A program made the position numbers and the translations under genes. Positions 32,341-40,896 of a DNA stretch of 64,000 nt are shown piece after piece (position 1 is the stretch's first letter; each line of letters opens with the position of its first letter). The notes beneath the pieces were generated by a model that had not been told where the DNA came from, did not search any database, and saw nothing but the letters and a program-made list of their open reading frames with translations. Source of the stretch: Umezawaea endophytica (GTDB taxonomy: Bacteria > Actinomycetota > Actinomycetes > Mycobacteriales > Pseudonocardiaceae); assembly GCF_025061645.1 (NCBI RefSeq), contig NZ_JANYMP010000020.1, forward strand, positions 1-64,000, read 5' to 3'.

Positions 32341-34188
32341 CTAGGGAGTGGCGAAGCTGGGGTGCGGCGGCTGGTTGTACGCGGTGTTCTGCCAGGCGAT
32401 GGCGAGCCGGTACTGCCGGTCCTGCATGAGCGACGCGCGCTTGATGGTCGTCGTGTCGGTGGTGGAGTAGATCCGCAGCGCCTTGTTGTCCGACGTGCGC
32501 CAGACGACCTCCTCGCGCCAGTCGCCGAGGATGTCGGCGGACAGGGCGGGCGTGGACTTGGTGCCGTTGTTCGACGCGACGCCGGAGCCCGTGAGCAGGC
32601 GGGTGTCGCCGGACGTGCCGTACTTGTCGATCGTGGTGCCGTTCAGCAGCTCCCGCTGGGCGTCGCCGTCCCACCAGATCACGAAGTTCGCCGAACCGGG
32701 CTTGCGGCTGTTGACCTGCGCCCCGGTGGTGGCGCTGCGCAGCCCGCCGACCGCGGAGGACCACACCTCGGCACCGGCGTTGCCCGCCCAGACGTCCGCC
32801 GCCACGCCCCGACCGTTGTCGCAGCCGCACGACGCGGCGCTCCAGATGATCTGCCCGGTCCGGGCGTCACCGATCCAGTCGGCCGGGTCGCTGCCCGACT
32901 CCGACGGCTTGTAGACCTCAAGGCCGGACCTGGACGGGATGAAGTCGCCCACGTGCAGGGCGTCGCCGTGGTGCGTGTTGTTCTGCCACAGCCCGTAACC
33001 GTTGTCGTCGACGGCCATCGAGCCGTACATGATCTCGTCACGGCCGTCGCCGTCCACGTCCGCGACGGAGAGCTGGTGGTTGCCCTTGCCGGTCCACTGG
33101 GACCCGTTGGTGGACGACGAGGAGTCGAACGTCCACCGCCGGGTCAGCGCGCCGCCGCGGAAGTCCCACGCCACCACCGTGCTGCGGGTGTAGTAGCCGC
33201 GCGCCATGATGATGCTCGGCGACGAACCGTCCACATAGGCCGTTCCGGCGAGGAAGCGGTCGACGCGGTTGCCGTAGCTGTCGCCCCACCCGGAGACGGT
33301 GCCGCGCGCGACCACGAAGTTCTCGGTGTCCAGCACGGCGCCGTCGGTACCGCGGAACACGGACAGGAACTCCGGGCCGGTCAGGACGTAGCCGGAGGAG
33401 TTGCGGTAGTCGGCGGACGAGCTGCCGATCACCTGGCCGGTGCCCGACCGCGTGCCGTCGGCGGTCTTCGTGACCACCTCGGCCCTGCCGTCGCCGTCGT
33501 AGTCGAACACCTGGAACTGGGTGTAGTGGGCGCCCGCGCGGATGTTGCGGCCGAGGTCGATCCGCCACAGCCTGGTGCCGTTGAGCTTGTACGCGTCGAG
33601 GTAGACGTTGCCCGTGTAACCCGACTGCGAGTTGTCCTTGGCGTTGGTGGGGTCCCACTTCAGGACGATCTCGTACGAGCCGTCGCCGTCCAGGTCTCCC
33701 ACGGAGGCGTCGTTCGCGGTGTAGGTGTAGGCCTCGCCGCTGGGCGTGGTGCCGCCCGGCGGGATCTGGAGCGGGACGTCCTGGCTGGTCGCCGCCGCCG
33801 TCACCTCGTCGGCGCTCGCGGAGGGCTGCTCCGCGCCGTCGACCACCGACCGCACGGAGTACCTCGCGCCGGGCGGCGCTCCCACGTCCAGGTAGCTCGT
33901 CGCGGTGGTGACCGGCGTGGTGGTGACCAGCGTCCCGTCGCGGTAGACGTTGAACGCCGAGTCGGCCGAGTCGGTCCGGAGTTGCCGCCAGGACACGAAG
34001 TTGCCGTCGTCGGTGGCGGACCGGAGGCTGATCAGCCCCCTGTCGAGGCGTTCCGTCGTGCCGGTGGGCGCGGGCTCCGCGTGCGCCTGCGCCGCGACGC
34101 CGCCCACCGCCGAGGCGCAGGACGCGACCAGCGCGAGCGCGAGCAGGTGTCGTCGGGCCGGACCCGCCTTGGTGCCGAACAGTCTCAT
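32341..34188 (-). CDS. Secreted rhamnogalacturonan lyase (PL11-like), second copy
   Basis: 615 residues. Signal peptide about 1-37, with a basic start and an Ala/Leu core. The mature part has the same architecture as the lyase at 29-31 kb: VGDLDGDGSYE, KWDPTNAKDNS, NIRAGAHYTQF, FDYDGDGRAE, ADVDGDGRDE and RDGTLV. It lacks the ~65-residue insert of the first copy, so it is closer to endo-acting YesW. The two probably act as an endo/exo pair; this split is inferred from length. Start ATG 34188 (MRLFGTKAG) is preceded by CGGAGCGG. It is divergent from the ABC importer genes with a perfect LacI-type palindrome between. Confidence 0.9.
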   Translation of the reverse strand: MRLFGTKAGPARRHLLALALVASCASAVGGVAAQAHAEPAPTGTTERLDRGLISLRSATDDGNFVSWRQLRTDSADSAFNVYRDGTLVTTTPVTTATSYLDVGAPPGARYSVRSVVDGAEQPSASADEVTAAATSQDVPLQIPPGGTTPSGEAYTYTANDASVGDLDGDGSYEIVLKWDPTNAKDNSQSGYTGNVYLDAYKLNGTRLWRIDLGRNIRAGAHYTQFQVFDYDGDGRAEVVTKTADGTRSGTGQVIGSSSADYRNSSGYVLTGPEFLSVFRGTDGAVLDTENFVVARGTVSGWGDSYGNRVDRFLAGTAYVDGSSPSIIMARGYYTRSTVVAWDFRGGALTRRWTFDSSSSTNGSQWTGKGNHQLSVADVDGDGRDEIMYGSMAVDDNGYGLWQNNTHHGDALHVGDFIPSRSGLEVYKPSESGSDPADWIGDARTGQIIWSAASCGCDNGRGVAADVWAGNAGAEVWSSAVGGLRSATTGAQVNSRKPGSANFVIWWDGDAQRELLNGTTIDKYGTSGDTRLLTGSGVASNNGTKSTPALSADILGDWREEVVWRTSDNKALRIYSTTDTTTIKRASLMQDRQYRLAIAWQNTAYNQPPHPSFATP

Positions 34189-34329
34189 CGTGCCGCTCCG
34201 ATTCTCCGCACAGGCTTTCGATTTCCACGACAATGCGAAACCGACGAGGGCGAAAGACCTCGCCTTGCATGACCCCGGCAGCGGTCGCGCTCGTTCGCGC
34301 CGTCACCCGGAGAACCGGGCGGACGATCA

Positions 34330-34347
34330 CTGGAAAGCGCTTTCCAG
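34330..34347. promoter_or_regulatory. LacI-type operator, 18-bp perfect palindrome, in a 378-bp divergent promoter
   Basis: CTGGAAAGCGCTTTCCAG is a perfect palindrome with the central CG typical of LacI/GalR-family operators. It lies in the gene-free region 34189-34566 between the second rhamnogalacturonan lyase and the solute-binding protein gene. No other strong feature was seen in that region. Its match to the element at 28891-28906 points to joint control of lyases, esterase, importer and the Gfo/Idh fusion. Confidence 0.8.
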
Positions 34348-34566
34348 ATCGTCAACATAGGGGTAACGCCGGAGGTCGTCAACAGGACCGGCCCGCTTCG
34401 AACGCCGTTCGACGCCCCGTTCGACGAATTCGACGATCCGCCGCCGCTCTTTCCTTGCCACAGAGGAAAAGGCGGCATTGACGGTGGCGTAACACCCTCG
34501 TAGCCTTCCCGGCACTGCCGCTGCGAACCGTGTCCTGCCAAGACGATTGCGACCGGAGGCGTCACC

Positions 34567-35850
34567 GTGGTCGAGTTGAAACGATTCAGGGCACTCGTCA
34601 CCTCGGTGGCCGCGCTGCTGCTGGCCGTCACGGTCACCTCCTGCGGCGGCTCCTCGGGCGGAGGCGGCGAGGAGGAGACGGGCCCGGTCACCCTGCGGTT
34701 CTCCTGGTGGGGCAACGCGGAGCGCGCGGGCCTGATGCAGCAGGCACTCGACCTGTTCCACAGCAAGAACCCCACCATCACCGTCACGCCGAGCTTCCAG
34801 GAGTTCGAGGCCTACTGGCAGAAGATCGCCACCGAGACCGCGGGCGGGAACGCGCCGGACGTCCTCCAGACGGACTTCGCCTACCTGAGGGAGTACGCCG
34901 ACCGCCGCGTCCTCTACGACCTGAAGAAGCAGGAGGGCAAGAACCTCGACCTCGGCGACCTCGTCGACGGGCTCAAGGGGGTGGGCGAGATCAAGGGCGG
35001 CCTCTACGGCGTGCCCGTGGGCGGCAACACCTGGGGCTTCGTCTACAACCCCGCGCTCTACGCCCAGGCGGGCGTGCCGGAACCGAAGCTCGGCTGGACC
35101 TGGGACGACTACCGCGCGGGCGCCAAGCAGATCACCGAGAAGACCGGCGTGTTCGGCAGTTCCAACCCCATCGACACCTACTACAACCTGGAGCTGCGGC
35201 TGCGGCAGGAGGGCGGCTCGCTCTACACCGAGGAGGGCGGGCTCGGCTTCGACCGCGCGCGCTTGGCCGCGTTCCTGGCCGAGGGCAAAAAGATGGCCGA
35301 CGACAAGGCCGCGCTGCCCGTCGAGAAGGGCGTGCAGATCAAGCCGAAGCACGCGCTGGAGTCGGACCTCGTGGCGGGCTCGCCCGCGTGGGACAACTTC
35401 CTCGACCGCTACTCCAAGGCCACCAAGGCGGAGCTGAAGATCGCCCCGTCCCCGAGCGACAACCCGCAGGTGTTGGGGCAGTACCTCAAACCGGCCCTGC
35501 TGCTGAGCGTGTCGCAGAAGTCCGAACACCCCGCCGCGGCGGCGAAGCTGGTGTCGTTCATGATCAACGACCCGGAGGTCGGCAAGATCTTCGGCGCCAA
35601 CCGGGGCCTCCCGCCGACCAACGCCCAGCGCTCGGCGGCCCAGCTCACCGGCCCGCTGGCCGCCGTGGCCGCCTACGAGGACGGCATCAAGGACAAGCTC
35701 GGCAAGACCCCGCCCGCACCGCCCAAGGGCGCGGGCTCGCTGGAGCAGGCGTTCATCCGCATCAACGAGGAACTGCTGTACGGCCGGATCACGGTGGACC
35801 AGGCGGTCGACCAGTTCTTCACCGAGGCCGACGAAACGCTCGGCAACTGA
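34567..35850 (+). CDS. ABC importer sugar-binding lipoprotein (YesO-like, family 1 SBP)
   Basis: 427 residues. Lipoprotein signal with lipobox LAVTVTSCGG (Cys near residue 27), then a Gly/Glu-rich linker and a periplasmic-binding fold: VTLRFSWWGNAERAGL, GGNAPDVLQTDFAYL and GVPVGGNTWGFVYNP. Oligosaccharide capture for the two permeases that follow. Start GTG 34567 with GGAGG at 7 bp. The neighbouring lyases, esterase and YesL-like gene suggest unsaturated rhamnogalacturonan oligosaccharides as ligand. No ATPase gene is present, so a shared MsiK-type ATPase elsewhere is expected. Confidence 0.88.
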   Translation: MVELKRFRALVTSVAALLLAVTVTSCGGSSGGGGEEETGPVTLRFSWWGNAERAGLMQQALDLFHSKNPTITVTPSFQEFEAYWQKIATETAGGNAPDVLQTDFAYLREYADRRVLYDLKKQEGKNLDLGDLVDGLKGVGEIKGGLYGVPVGGNTWGFVYNPALYAQAGVPEPKLGWTWDDYRAGAKQITEKTGVFGSSNPIDTYYNLELRLRQEGGSLYTEEGGLGFDRARLAAFLAEGKKMADDKAALPVEKGVQIKPKHALESDLVAGSPAWDNFLDRYSKATKAELKIAPSPSDNPQVLGQYLKPALLLSVSQKSEHPAAAAKLVSFMINDPEVGKIFGANRGLPPTNAQRSAAQLTGPLAAVAAYEDGIKDKLGKTPPAPPKGAGSLEQAFIRINEELLYGRITVDQAVDQFFTEADETLGN

Positions 35851-35852
35851 CG

Positions 35853-36809
35853 ATGGCGACGGTCACCCCGGTCCGCCCCGTCGACGCCACACCTCCCGGA
35901 GCGCCGGGCCCCCGCGGGGCGAGGCGGCGCTCCGGCGACGGCATCACCGGGTACTTCTTCCTGTCGCCGTGGATGCTCGGCATCCTGCTGCTGACGCTCG
36001 GCCCGATGGCGACCTCGCTGTACCTCTCCTTCACCGACTACGACCTGTTCGACACCCCGCGGTGGATCGGCCTGGACAACTACGCGCGGATGTTCCAGGA
36101 CCAGCGCTGGCTCAGGTCGGTCCAGGTGACCGCCCTGTACGTGGTGCTCGCGGTGCCGGTCAAGCTGGCCGTCGCGCTCGCCGTGGCGCTGCTGCTCAAC
36201 AGCGAGCGCAAGGGGCAGGGCCTGTACCGGGCGGCGTTCTACGGGCCTTCGCTGATCGGCGGGAGCGTGAGCGTCGCGATCGTGTGGAAGGCGATGTTCA
36301 GCGACGACGCCGCCGTGGACCAGGTCCTGCGGGTGTTCGGCGTCCACACCGGCGGCTGGTCGGGCAACCCGGACTTCTCCCTGCTGATGCTCGTGCTGCT
36401 GGCCACGTGGCAGCTCGGGGCGCCGATGGTGATCTTCCTGGCCGGGCTCAAGCAGGTGCCGAGGGAGCTGTACGAGGCGGCCGAGGTCGACGGGGCCGGG
36501 CGGTGGCGCCGGTTCGCGTCGATCACGCTGCCGATGATCTCGCCGGTGGTGTTCTTCAACCTGCTGATGGAGACCATCAACTCGTTCCAGGTGTTCACGT
36601 CCGCCTACGTCGTCGGCGGACCGAACGGACAGCCCGCGGGCACGACGCTGTTCTACACCGTCTACCTGTTCGACCGGGGCTTCGGCGACTACCGCATGGG
36701 GTACGCGTCCGCGATGGCCTGGATGCTGCTGCTGGGCGTCGGTCTGGTCACCGCGTTCCTGTTCCGCTCCGCGCGCGGCTGGGTCCACTACTCCGGGGAG
36801 AAGGCGTGA
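35853..36809 (+). CDS. ABC sugar importer permease, MalF-type (YesP-like)
   Basis: 318 residues, six helices after a Pro/Arg-rich cytosolic start. The EAA loop ELYEAAEVDGAGRWRRF contacts the ATPase. ATG 35853 lies 2 bp after the binding-protein stop, and the stop overlaps the next permease start (GTGA). It forms the heterodimeric channel with the gene that follows. Confidence 0.92.
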   Translation: MATVTPVRPVDATPPGAPGPRGARRRSGDGITGYFFLSPWMLGILLLTLGPMATSLYLSFTDYDLFDTPRWIGLDNYARMFQDQRWLRSVQVTALYVVLAVPVKLAVALAVALLLNSERKGQGLYRAAFYGPSLIGGSVSVAIVWKAMFSDDAAVDQVLRVFGVHTGGWSGNPDFSLLMLVLLATWQLGAPMVIFLAGLKQVPRELYEAAEVDGAGRWRRFASITLPMISPVVFFNLLMETINSFQVFTSAYVVGGPNGQPAGTTLFYTVYLFDRGFGDYRMGYASAMAWMLLLGVGLVTAFLFRSARGWVHYSGEKA

Positions 36810-37630
36810 AGCGCGTGGCCTGGCACGTGGGCGTGCTGCTCCTGCTCGCCGTCGTGCTGTACCCGCTGGTGTGGGTCGCGGCCGCCACGTTCAAGCCGTC
36901 AGACGAGATCGTGGGCAGTCTGCGGCTGCTGCCGCTCGACCCCACGGTGGAGAACTACGAACGGGCCGTCGAGGGCGTCGGCGGGGTCGGGATCGGCCGG
37001 TACTTCCTCAACTCCGGGCTGCTGGCCGTGCTGTCCGTGGTCGGCACCGTGGCGTCATCGGCGCTGGCCGCCTTCGCGTTCGCCAGGCTGCGCTTCCGGG
37101 GCCGTTCGGCGATGTTCGCCGTCATGATCTCCACGCTGCTGCTGCCGTTCCACGTGCTGATCATCCCGCAGTACGTCGTGTTCCAGCGCCTCGACCTCGT
37201 CGACACCTACGTGCCGCTGCTGATCGGCAAGTTCCTGGCGTCGGAGGCGTTCTTCGTCTTCCTCATCGTCCAGTTCATCAGGACGATCCCGCTCGAACTG
37301 GACGAGTCGGCGAAGATCGACGGCGCCGGGCCGTGGCGGATCTTCTGGAACATCGTGCTGCCGCTGGCGAGACCCGCGCTGATCACCACGGCGATCTTCA
37401 CGTTCATCTGGACGTGGAACGACTTCTTCGGCCCGCTGATCTACCTCAGCACGCCGGACAAGTACCCGCTGCCGCTCGCGCTCCAGCTCTTCATCGACGA
37501 GGCCAGCGGCTCCGACTTCGGCGCGCTGATGGCGATGTCGCTGCTCGCGCTCGTCCCGGTGGTCCTGTTCTTCCTGTTCTTCCAGCGGTTCCTCGTCGAG
37601 GGCGTGTCGACCTCCGGGATCAAGGGGTGA
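36806..37630 (+). CDS. ABC sugar importer permease, MalG-type (YesQ-like)
   Basis: 274 residues, six helices, with the EAA-type loop DESAKIDGAGPWRIFWNI and the C-terminal FQRFLVEGVSTSGIKG typical of MalG/CUT1 permeases. GTG 36806 overlaps the preceding permease stop. Its own stop overlaps the YesL-like start (GTGA), so four genes form one translationally coupled unit. Confidence 0.92.
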   Translation: MKRVAWHVGVLLLLAVVLYPLVWVAAATFKPSDEIVGSLRLLPLDPTVENYERAVEGVGGVGIGRYFLNSGLLAVLSVVGTVASSALAAFAFARLRFRGRSAMFAVMISTLLLPFHVLIIPQYVVFQRLDLVDTYVPLLIGKFLASEAFFVFLIVQFIRTIPLELDESAKIDGAGPWRIFWNIVLPLARPALITTAIFTFIWTWNDFFGPLIYLSTPDKYPLPLALQLFIDEASGSDFGALMAMSLLALVPVVLFFLFFQRFLVEGVSTSGIKG

Positions 37631-38196
37631 GGCGCTTCCCGCTGTTCGCCGAGTGCCTGACGGCCGGTGTCCTGGTGGTGCTCGCCGCGCTCCCGCTGGT
37701 CACGCTGCTGCCCGCGCTCGCCGCGGGCTGCGCGCACGTCAAGGCGCACGTCGACGGCGAGACCACCGCACTCCGCGCCTTCTTCGACCGCGTGCGCGAC
37801 GCGGCGCGCGGCGGCCTCGGCCCGTCCACCGGCGTGGTCGCGGGGTTCGGCGCGCTCGCCGCTGACGTGGCCGTGCTGCGGCGCGTGCCGCTGCCCGGTG
37901 GAGGCGTGGTGAGCGCGGTCTGCGCGGTGGCGGCCGTCGGGCTCGCGGTCGTCGTCCTGCGGGCGGCGGCGGACTGGTCGCCGGGCGAGCGCTGGACGGC
38001 GCTGCTGCGCTCGGCCGCCCGCCGGAGCGCGGCGGACCCGAGCGGCTCGCTGCTGCTCGTCGTGGCGCTCGGCGTGCTCGTCGTGGTCACCTGGCAGCTT
38101 CCGCCGCTGGTCGTGCCCATGCTCGGCTGCGTCCTGATGGCGGCGGTCGCCGTCGAACGCCGCCGCTCCCGGCTTCGGGATGCCGAACACCTCTGA
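37627..38196 (+). CDS. YesL-like (DUF624) membrane protein
   Basis: 189 residues. An N-terminal pair of helices around AECLTAGVLVVLAALPLVTL, a cytosolic segment with RAFFDRVRDAARGGLG, then two to three further helices and a basic tail. The layout and the FPLFAECLTAG...P start follow DUF624/YesL proteins, which sit beside CUT1 sugar importers and two-component systems in Firmicutes and actinobacteria. Function unproven; an accessory role for the importer is inferred. Start GTG 37627 overlaps the permease stop. It ends 74 bp before the kinase gene. Confidence 0.75.
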   Translation: MRRFPLFAECLTAGVLVVLAALPLVTLLPALAAGCAHVKAHVDGETTALRAFFDRVRDAARGGLGPSTGVVAGFGALAADVAVLRRVPLPGGGVVSAVCAVAAVGLAVVVLRAAADWSPGERWTALLRSAARRSAADPSGSLLLVVALGVLVVVTWQLPPLVVPMLGCVLMAAVAVERRRSRLRDAEHL

Positions 38197-38269
38197 TCCA
38201 GAGGTTTGCGCGCCACCGTGCGGGGCACCTAAGAAGGCACGGTCCAGGCGACGGAGAGGTGCGGAGCGC

Positions 38270-39418
38270 GTGTCACTGCTGGCCGACCGCTACCGGCTGG
38301 GCCGGGTGCTGGGCAGCGGCGGCATGGGCGACGTGCACCGGGCCTGGGACACCAAGCTCGGCCGGTTCGTCGCCGTCAAGGTGTTCCGCGCCCGCCTGGA
38401 CGCCGTGTCGACCCGCCGCTTCGACGGCGAGGCCCGCACGCTCGCGGCCCTGTCGCATCCCCGTCTGGTGTCGGTCTTCGACGCGGGAACGGACGGCGAC
38501 GCGACGTTCCTGGTGCTGCAACTCGTGGACGGCCGGACCCTGCACAACCGGATCGGCGACGGCCCGCTGTCACCGGAGGAGGTGCGGACGCTCGGCGCCG
38601 AACTGGCCGACGCGCTCGCCTACGTGCACGCCAACGACGTGGTGCACCGCGACGTCAAGCCGTCGAACATCCTGCTCGACACCGACGGCGACGCCTACCT
38701 GGCCGACTTCGGCCTGGCCAGGCTGACCGGCTCGACGCGCCTCACCGGCACCGGCGAGATGATGGGCACCGCCGCCTACCTCGCCCCCGAACAGGTACGC
38801 GGCCGGGACCTAGGTCCGCCCGTGGACGTATACGCACTCGGCCTCGTGCTGCTGGAGTGCCTGACCGGCTACCGCGAGTACGAGGGCAGCGAGGTGGAGG
38901 CCGCGGTGGCGCGCCTGCACCGCCCACCCGACCTCCCCGCCGACCTCCCCCCGGACCTGGCCAGGCTGCTGACCAGGATGACCGCACTCACACCACGCCG
39001 CCGACCGACCGCCCAGCAGTGCGCCCAAGCACTCCGCGCCGGGACGGACGCGCCGACCGGTTCCCGAACCCGCAAGGCGATCCTGGCCACTACGGCCGCC
39101 GCGGCGGTGGGCCTGATCGGCGCCACGTGGGCCTTCACCGGCGACCACGAACACCCAACGTCCGACCCGATCCCGACCCGCTCGTCAACCGCACCCACCC
39201 CGACGACCAGCGCCGCCCAGGCCGTCACCGCCGAGTCCGAGCCCCCCGTCGGCGTCCCGGCCCCGGAGAACGCCTCGCCGGATCGCGCGATCGTTCCGAC
39301 CGACACAGGGGCGCCGCCCACCGAGGACGACCCTGGCTCGACAAGGGGCAAGGACAAGCAGAACCCAGGTCAGGCGAAGAAGTCCGCCGAAGGCGCGACG
39401 AAGAAGAACGGCGGCTGA
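38270..39418 (+). CDS. Membrane-anchored Ser/Thr protein kinase (PknB type)
   Basis: 382 residues. The kinase domain (about 8-265) has glycine loop GSGGMGDVHRAW, VAVKVF (K37), HRDVKPSN (D128) and DFGLA (D146); all catalytic residues are present. A single helix follows near 285-305 (AILATTAAAAVGLIGATWAF). The ~75-residue extracytoplasmic tail is Thr/Pro-rich then Lys-rich, with no PASTA or other sensor domain. Start GTG 38270 fits the usual LADRYRL beginning; the in-frame ATG 38180 would overlap the YesL-like gene. Substrates are unknown. Confidence 0.93.
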   Translation: MSLLADRYRLGRVLGSGGMGDVHRAWDTKLGRFVAVKVFRARLDAVSTRRFDGEARTLAALSHPRLVSVFDAGTDGDATFLVLQLVDGRTLHNRIGDGPLSPEEVRTLGAELADALAYVHANDVVHRDVKPSNILLDTDGDAYLADFGLARLTGSTRLTGTGEMMGTAAYLAPEQVRGRDLGPPVDVYALGLVLLECLTGYREYEGSEVEAAVARLHRPPDLPADLPPDLARLLTRMTALTPRRRPTAQQCAQALRAGTDAPTGSRTRKAILATTAAAAVGLIGATWAFTGDHEHPTSDPIPTRSSTAPTPTTSAAQAVTAESEPPVGVPAPENASPDRAIVPTDTGAPPTEDDPGSTRGKDKQNPGQAKKSAEGATKKNGG

Positions 39419-39445
39419 TCGGCCGGTCACGCACTCCGGCCACCA

Positions 39446-39490
39446 GACCGCTGTTCGAGTGCTCGAATCGGTCTCAGGGCAAAGCCTGAG
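39446..39490 (+). terminator. Two adjacent hairpins downstream of the kinase gene
   Basis: The first (about 39446-39472) pairs GACCG/CGGTC and TTCGAG/CTCGAA around a TG loop. The second (39473-39490) is CTCAGG-N6-CCTGAG. They lie 28-72 bp after the kinase stop and could end its transcript. The rest of the 458-bp gap up to 39876 holds no gene that I can support; a run of in-frame codons upstream of the next gene lacks a credible start. Confidence 0.5.
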
Positions 39491-39876
39491 CGATGTGTGC
39501 CTGAACGCGCACCGTCCGCTGTGGTCTGTCTATTGCCAAAAAGATGCCCTTTAAGCGGTCAGACGCGCCGGTGGATTTTCGGAGAATCCTCCCGCGGAAC
39601 GCAGGCCGTGACGGACGACGATCGAACGCGGCGACGATCGAACGGCACTCGACCTGCCCTGACCTCGGCCGGAGGCGCGTCCACGGCGCTTGGCCTGCCG
39701 ACCTCCTGCGAACGCGAGCGCCGACGTCTCGCCACGGGCGGGATGGGATTCCGGCATCCACGTCCGCCATGCACCTGATCTACAGCGAGTTACGCACAGC
39801 TACCTCATCCCGATGCACAAGGAGTTGGCCGGAAACGAGCGTCACTCACCGATCAAAGCGAGGAAAGGCCACGAGC

Positions 39877-40740
39877 ATGGAATCGACATGGCGGTTGGGG
39901 CTCAAGCCCGCGGGAAACGTCGCTTGGTCTGCCGGGAGCTCTGCCGCCGCGGTGCCGGAGCGGGACCCGTGCCCGCTGCCGCCCGACGATCGCCGACTCG
40001 ATCCCACCGAGCAGGTGACAGCCGAGGTCGCGCTTCCCGCTCGGCGAGGTCGATCGGACCTGGCGGGGCCTCACGGCCAACTGGTGTACAGACTGGCCGT
40101 CGCCGTCGACATCGAGAACTACAGCAGGTTGGACACCCTGGACCAGTCGCTGATCCAAACCCGGTTGAGCGAGGTCCTCGACTTCGCGGCACGCCACGCG
40201 GGTCTGGCGCGAGACCGGTGGCACCGCCAACTCCGAGGCGATGGGGAACTCGCCGTGCTGCCACCGGACGTGGACGTGGCGTGGGTCGTCGCGGAGTTCA
40301 CCGAGCAGCTCGTCACGGCTCTGGCCGACCTGAGGCGGGCCAACTCGACCGAGCCCGCCCTGCGGATCCGGGTAGCGATGCACCACGGAACGGTGGCGAT
40401 GGGGCACTTCGGGCCCGCGGGCGACACCCCGGTGATCACCTGCCGCCTCCTGGACTCGGACAACGCGCGGAACGCGCTGACTGACGAGACCTCGACCGAC
40501 CTGGTCCTCGTGGTCTCGGAACAGCTCTACCAGGAGGTCGTCGCGAGCCGGTTCTACGGCCTCGCCCCGGACCGGTTCCGACCTACCCTGGTGTCCGCCA
40601 AGGACAAGGACTACGCGGGCTACCTCTGCTCGGGCACCCCTCGAACGCCGGACCGACCGGACAACCGGGCGAGCAGGCCGTCCGGCAACGGCAACGGGAA
40701 CGGGAACGGGAACGTCAGGAGGATGCGCGAGGCGGGTTGA
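39877..40740 (+). CDS. Cyclase-homology-domain protein (class III nucleotidyl cyclase-like)
   Basis: 287 residues. After a ~70-residue low-complexity start, a single domain (about 70-250) shows the class III cyclase pattern: RLAVAVDIENYSRLD (metal Asp D78), LRGDGELAVLPP (D122, second metal Asp), RIRVAMHHGTVAMG and TCRLLDSDNAR. Both metal-binding Asp are kept, but the transition-state Asn/Arg helix is not convincing, so it may be a binding or inactive relative. The tail has a (GN) repeat encoded by five six-base units (about 40684-40714). Start ATG 39877 with GAGGAAAGG upstream; ATG 39544 is rejected. Its neighbours are a kinase and a sugar importer; partner unknown. Confidence 0.72.
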   Translation: MESTWRLGLKPAGNVAWSAGSSAAAVPERDPCPLPPDDRRLDPTEQVTAEVALPARRGRSDLAGPHGQLVYRLAVAVDIENYSRLDTLDQSLIQTRLSEVLDFAARHAGLARDRWHRQLRGDGELAVLPPDVDVAWVVAEFTEQLVTALADLRRANSTEPALRIRVAMHHGTVAMGHFGPAGDTPVITCRLLDSDNARNALTDETSTDLVLVVSEQLYQEVVASRFYGLAPDRFRPTLVSAKDKDYAGYLCSGTPRTPDRPDNRASRPSGNGNGNGNGNVRRMREAG

Positions 40741-40849
40741 CCAGCGCATCGGTTCGGGGTGCGCACCCGCGCCTGCCGGAAGCGCGAATCGGCCCCCACG
40801 AGATCGGGCCGAGACCACGACGTTCGCAGGACCCGAGATAGGACGAAGC

Positions 40850-40885
40850 GCCGCCCCGCTCCCGGCGCCACGAGGAGCGGGCGGC
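40850..40885 (-). terminator. Possible terminator of the Das-like operon
   Basis: GCCGCCCCGCTCC (40850-40862) pairs with GGAGCGGGCGGC (40874-40885) with one bulged C and an 11-nt loop. It lies 12 bp after the hexosaminidase stop on the minus strand. The region 40741-40896 otherwise holds nothing recognisable. Confidence 0.45.
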
Positions 40886-40896
40886 ACCAACCCGCG

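Noticed and set aside
39453-39466. TTCGAGTGCTCGAA as a third SOS box
   Set aside because: It lacks the required CGAAC/GTTCG halves and lies at the 3' end of the kinase gene, where a hairpin fits better.
39544-39876. 111-residue N-terminal extension of the cyclase-like protein from ATG 39544
   Set aside because: No ribosome-binding site, low-complexity translation, and a good GAGGAAAGG-ATG start exists at 39877.
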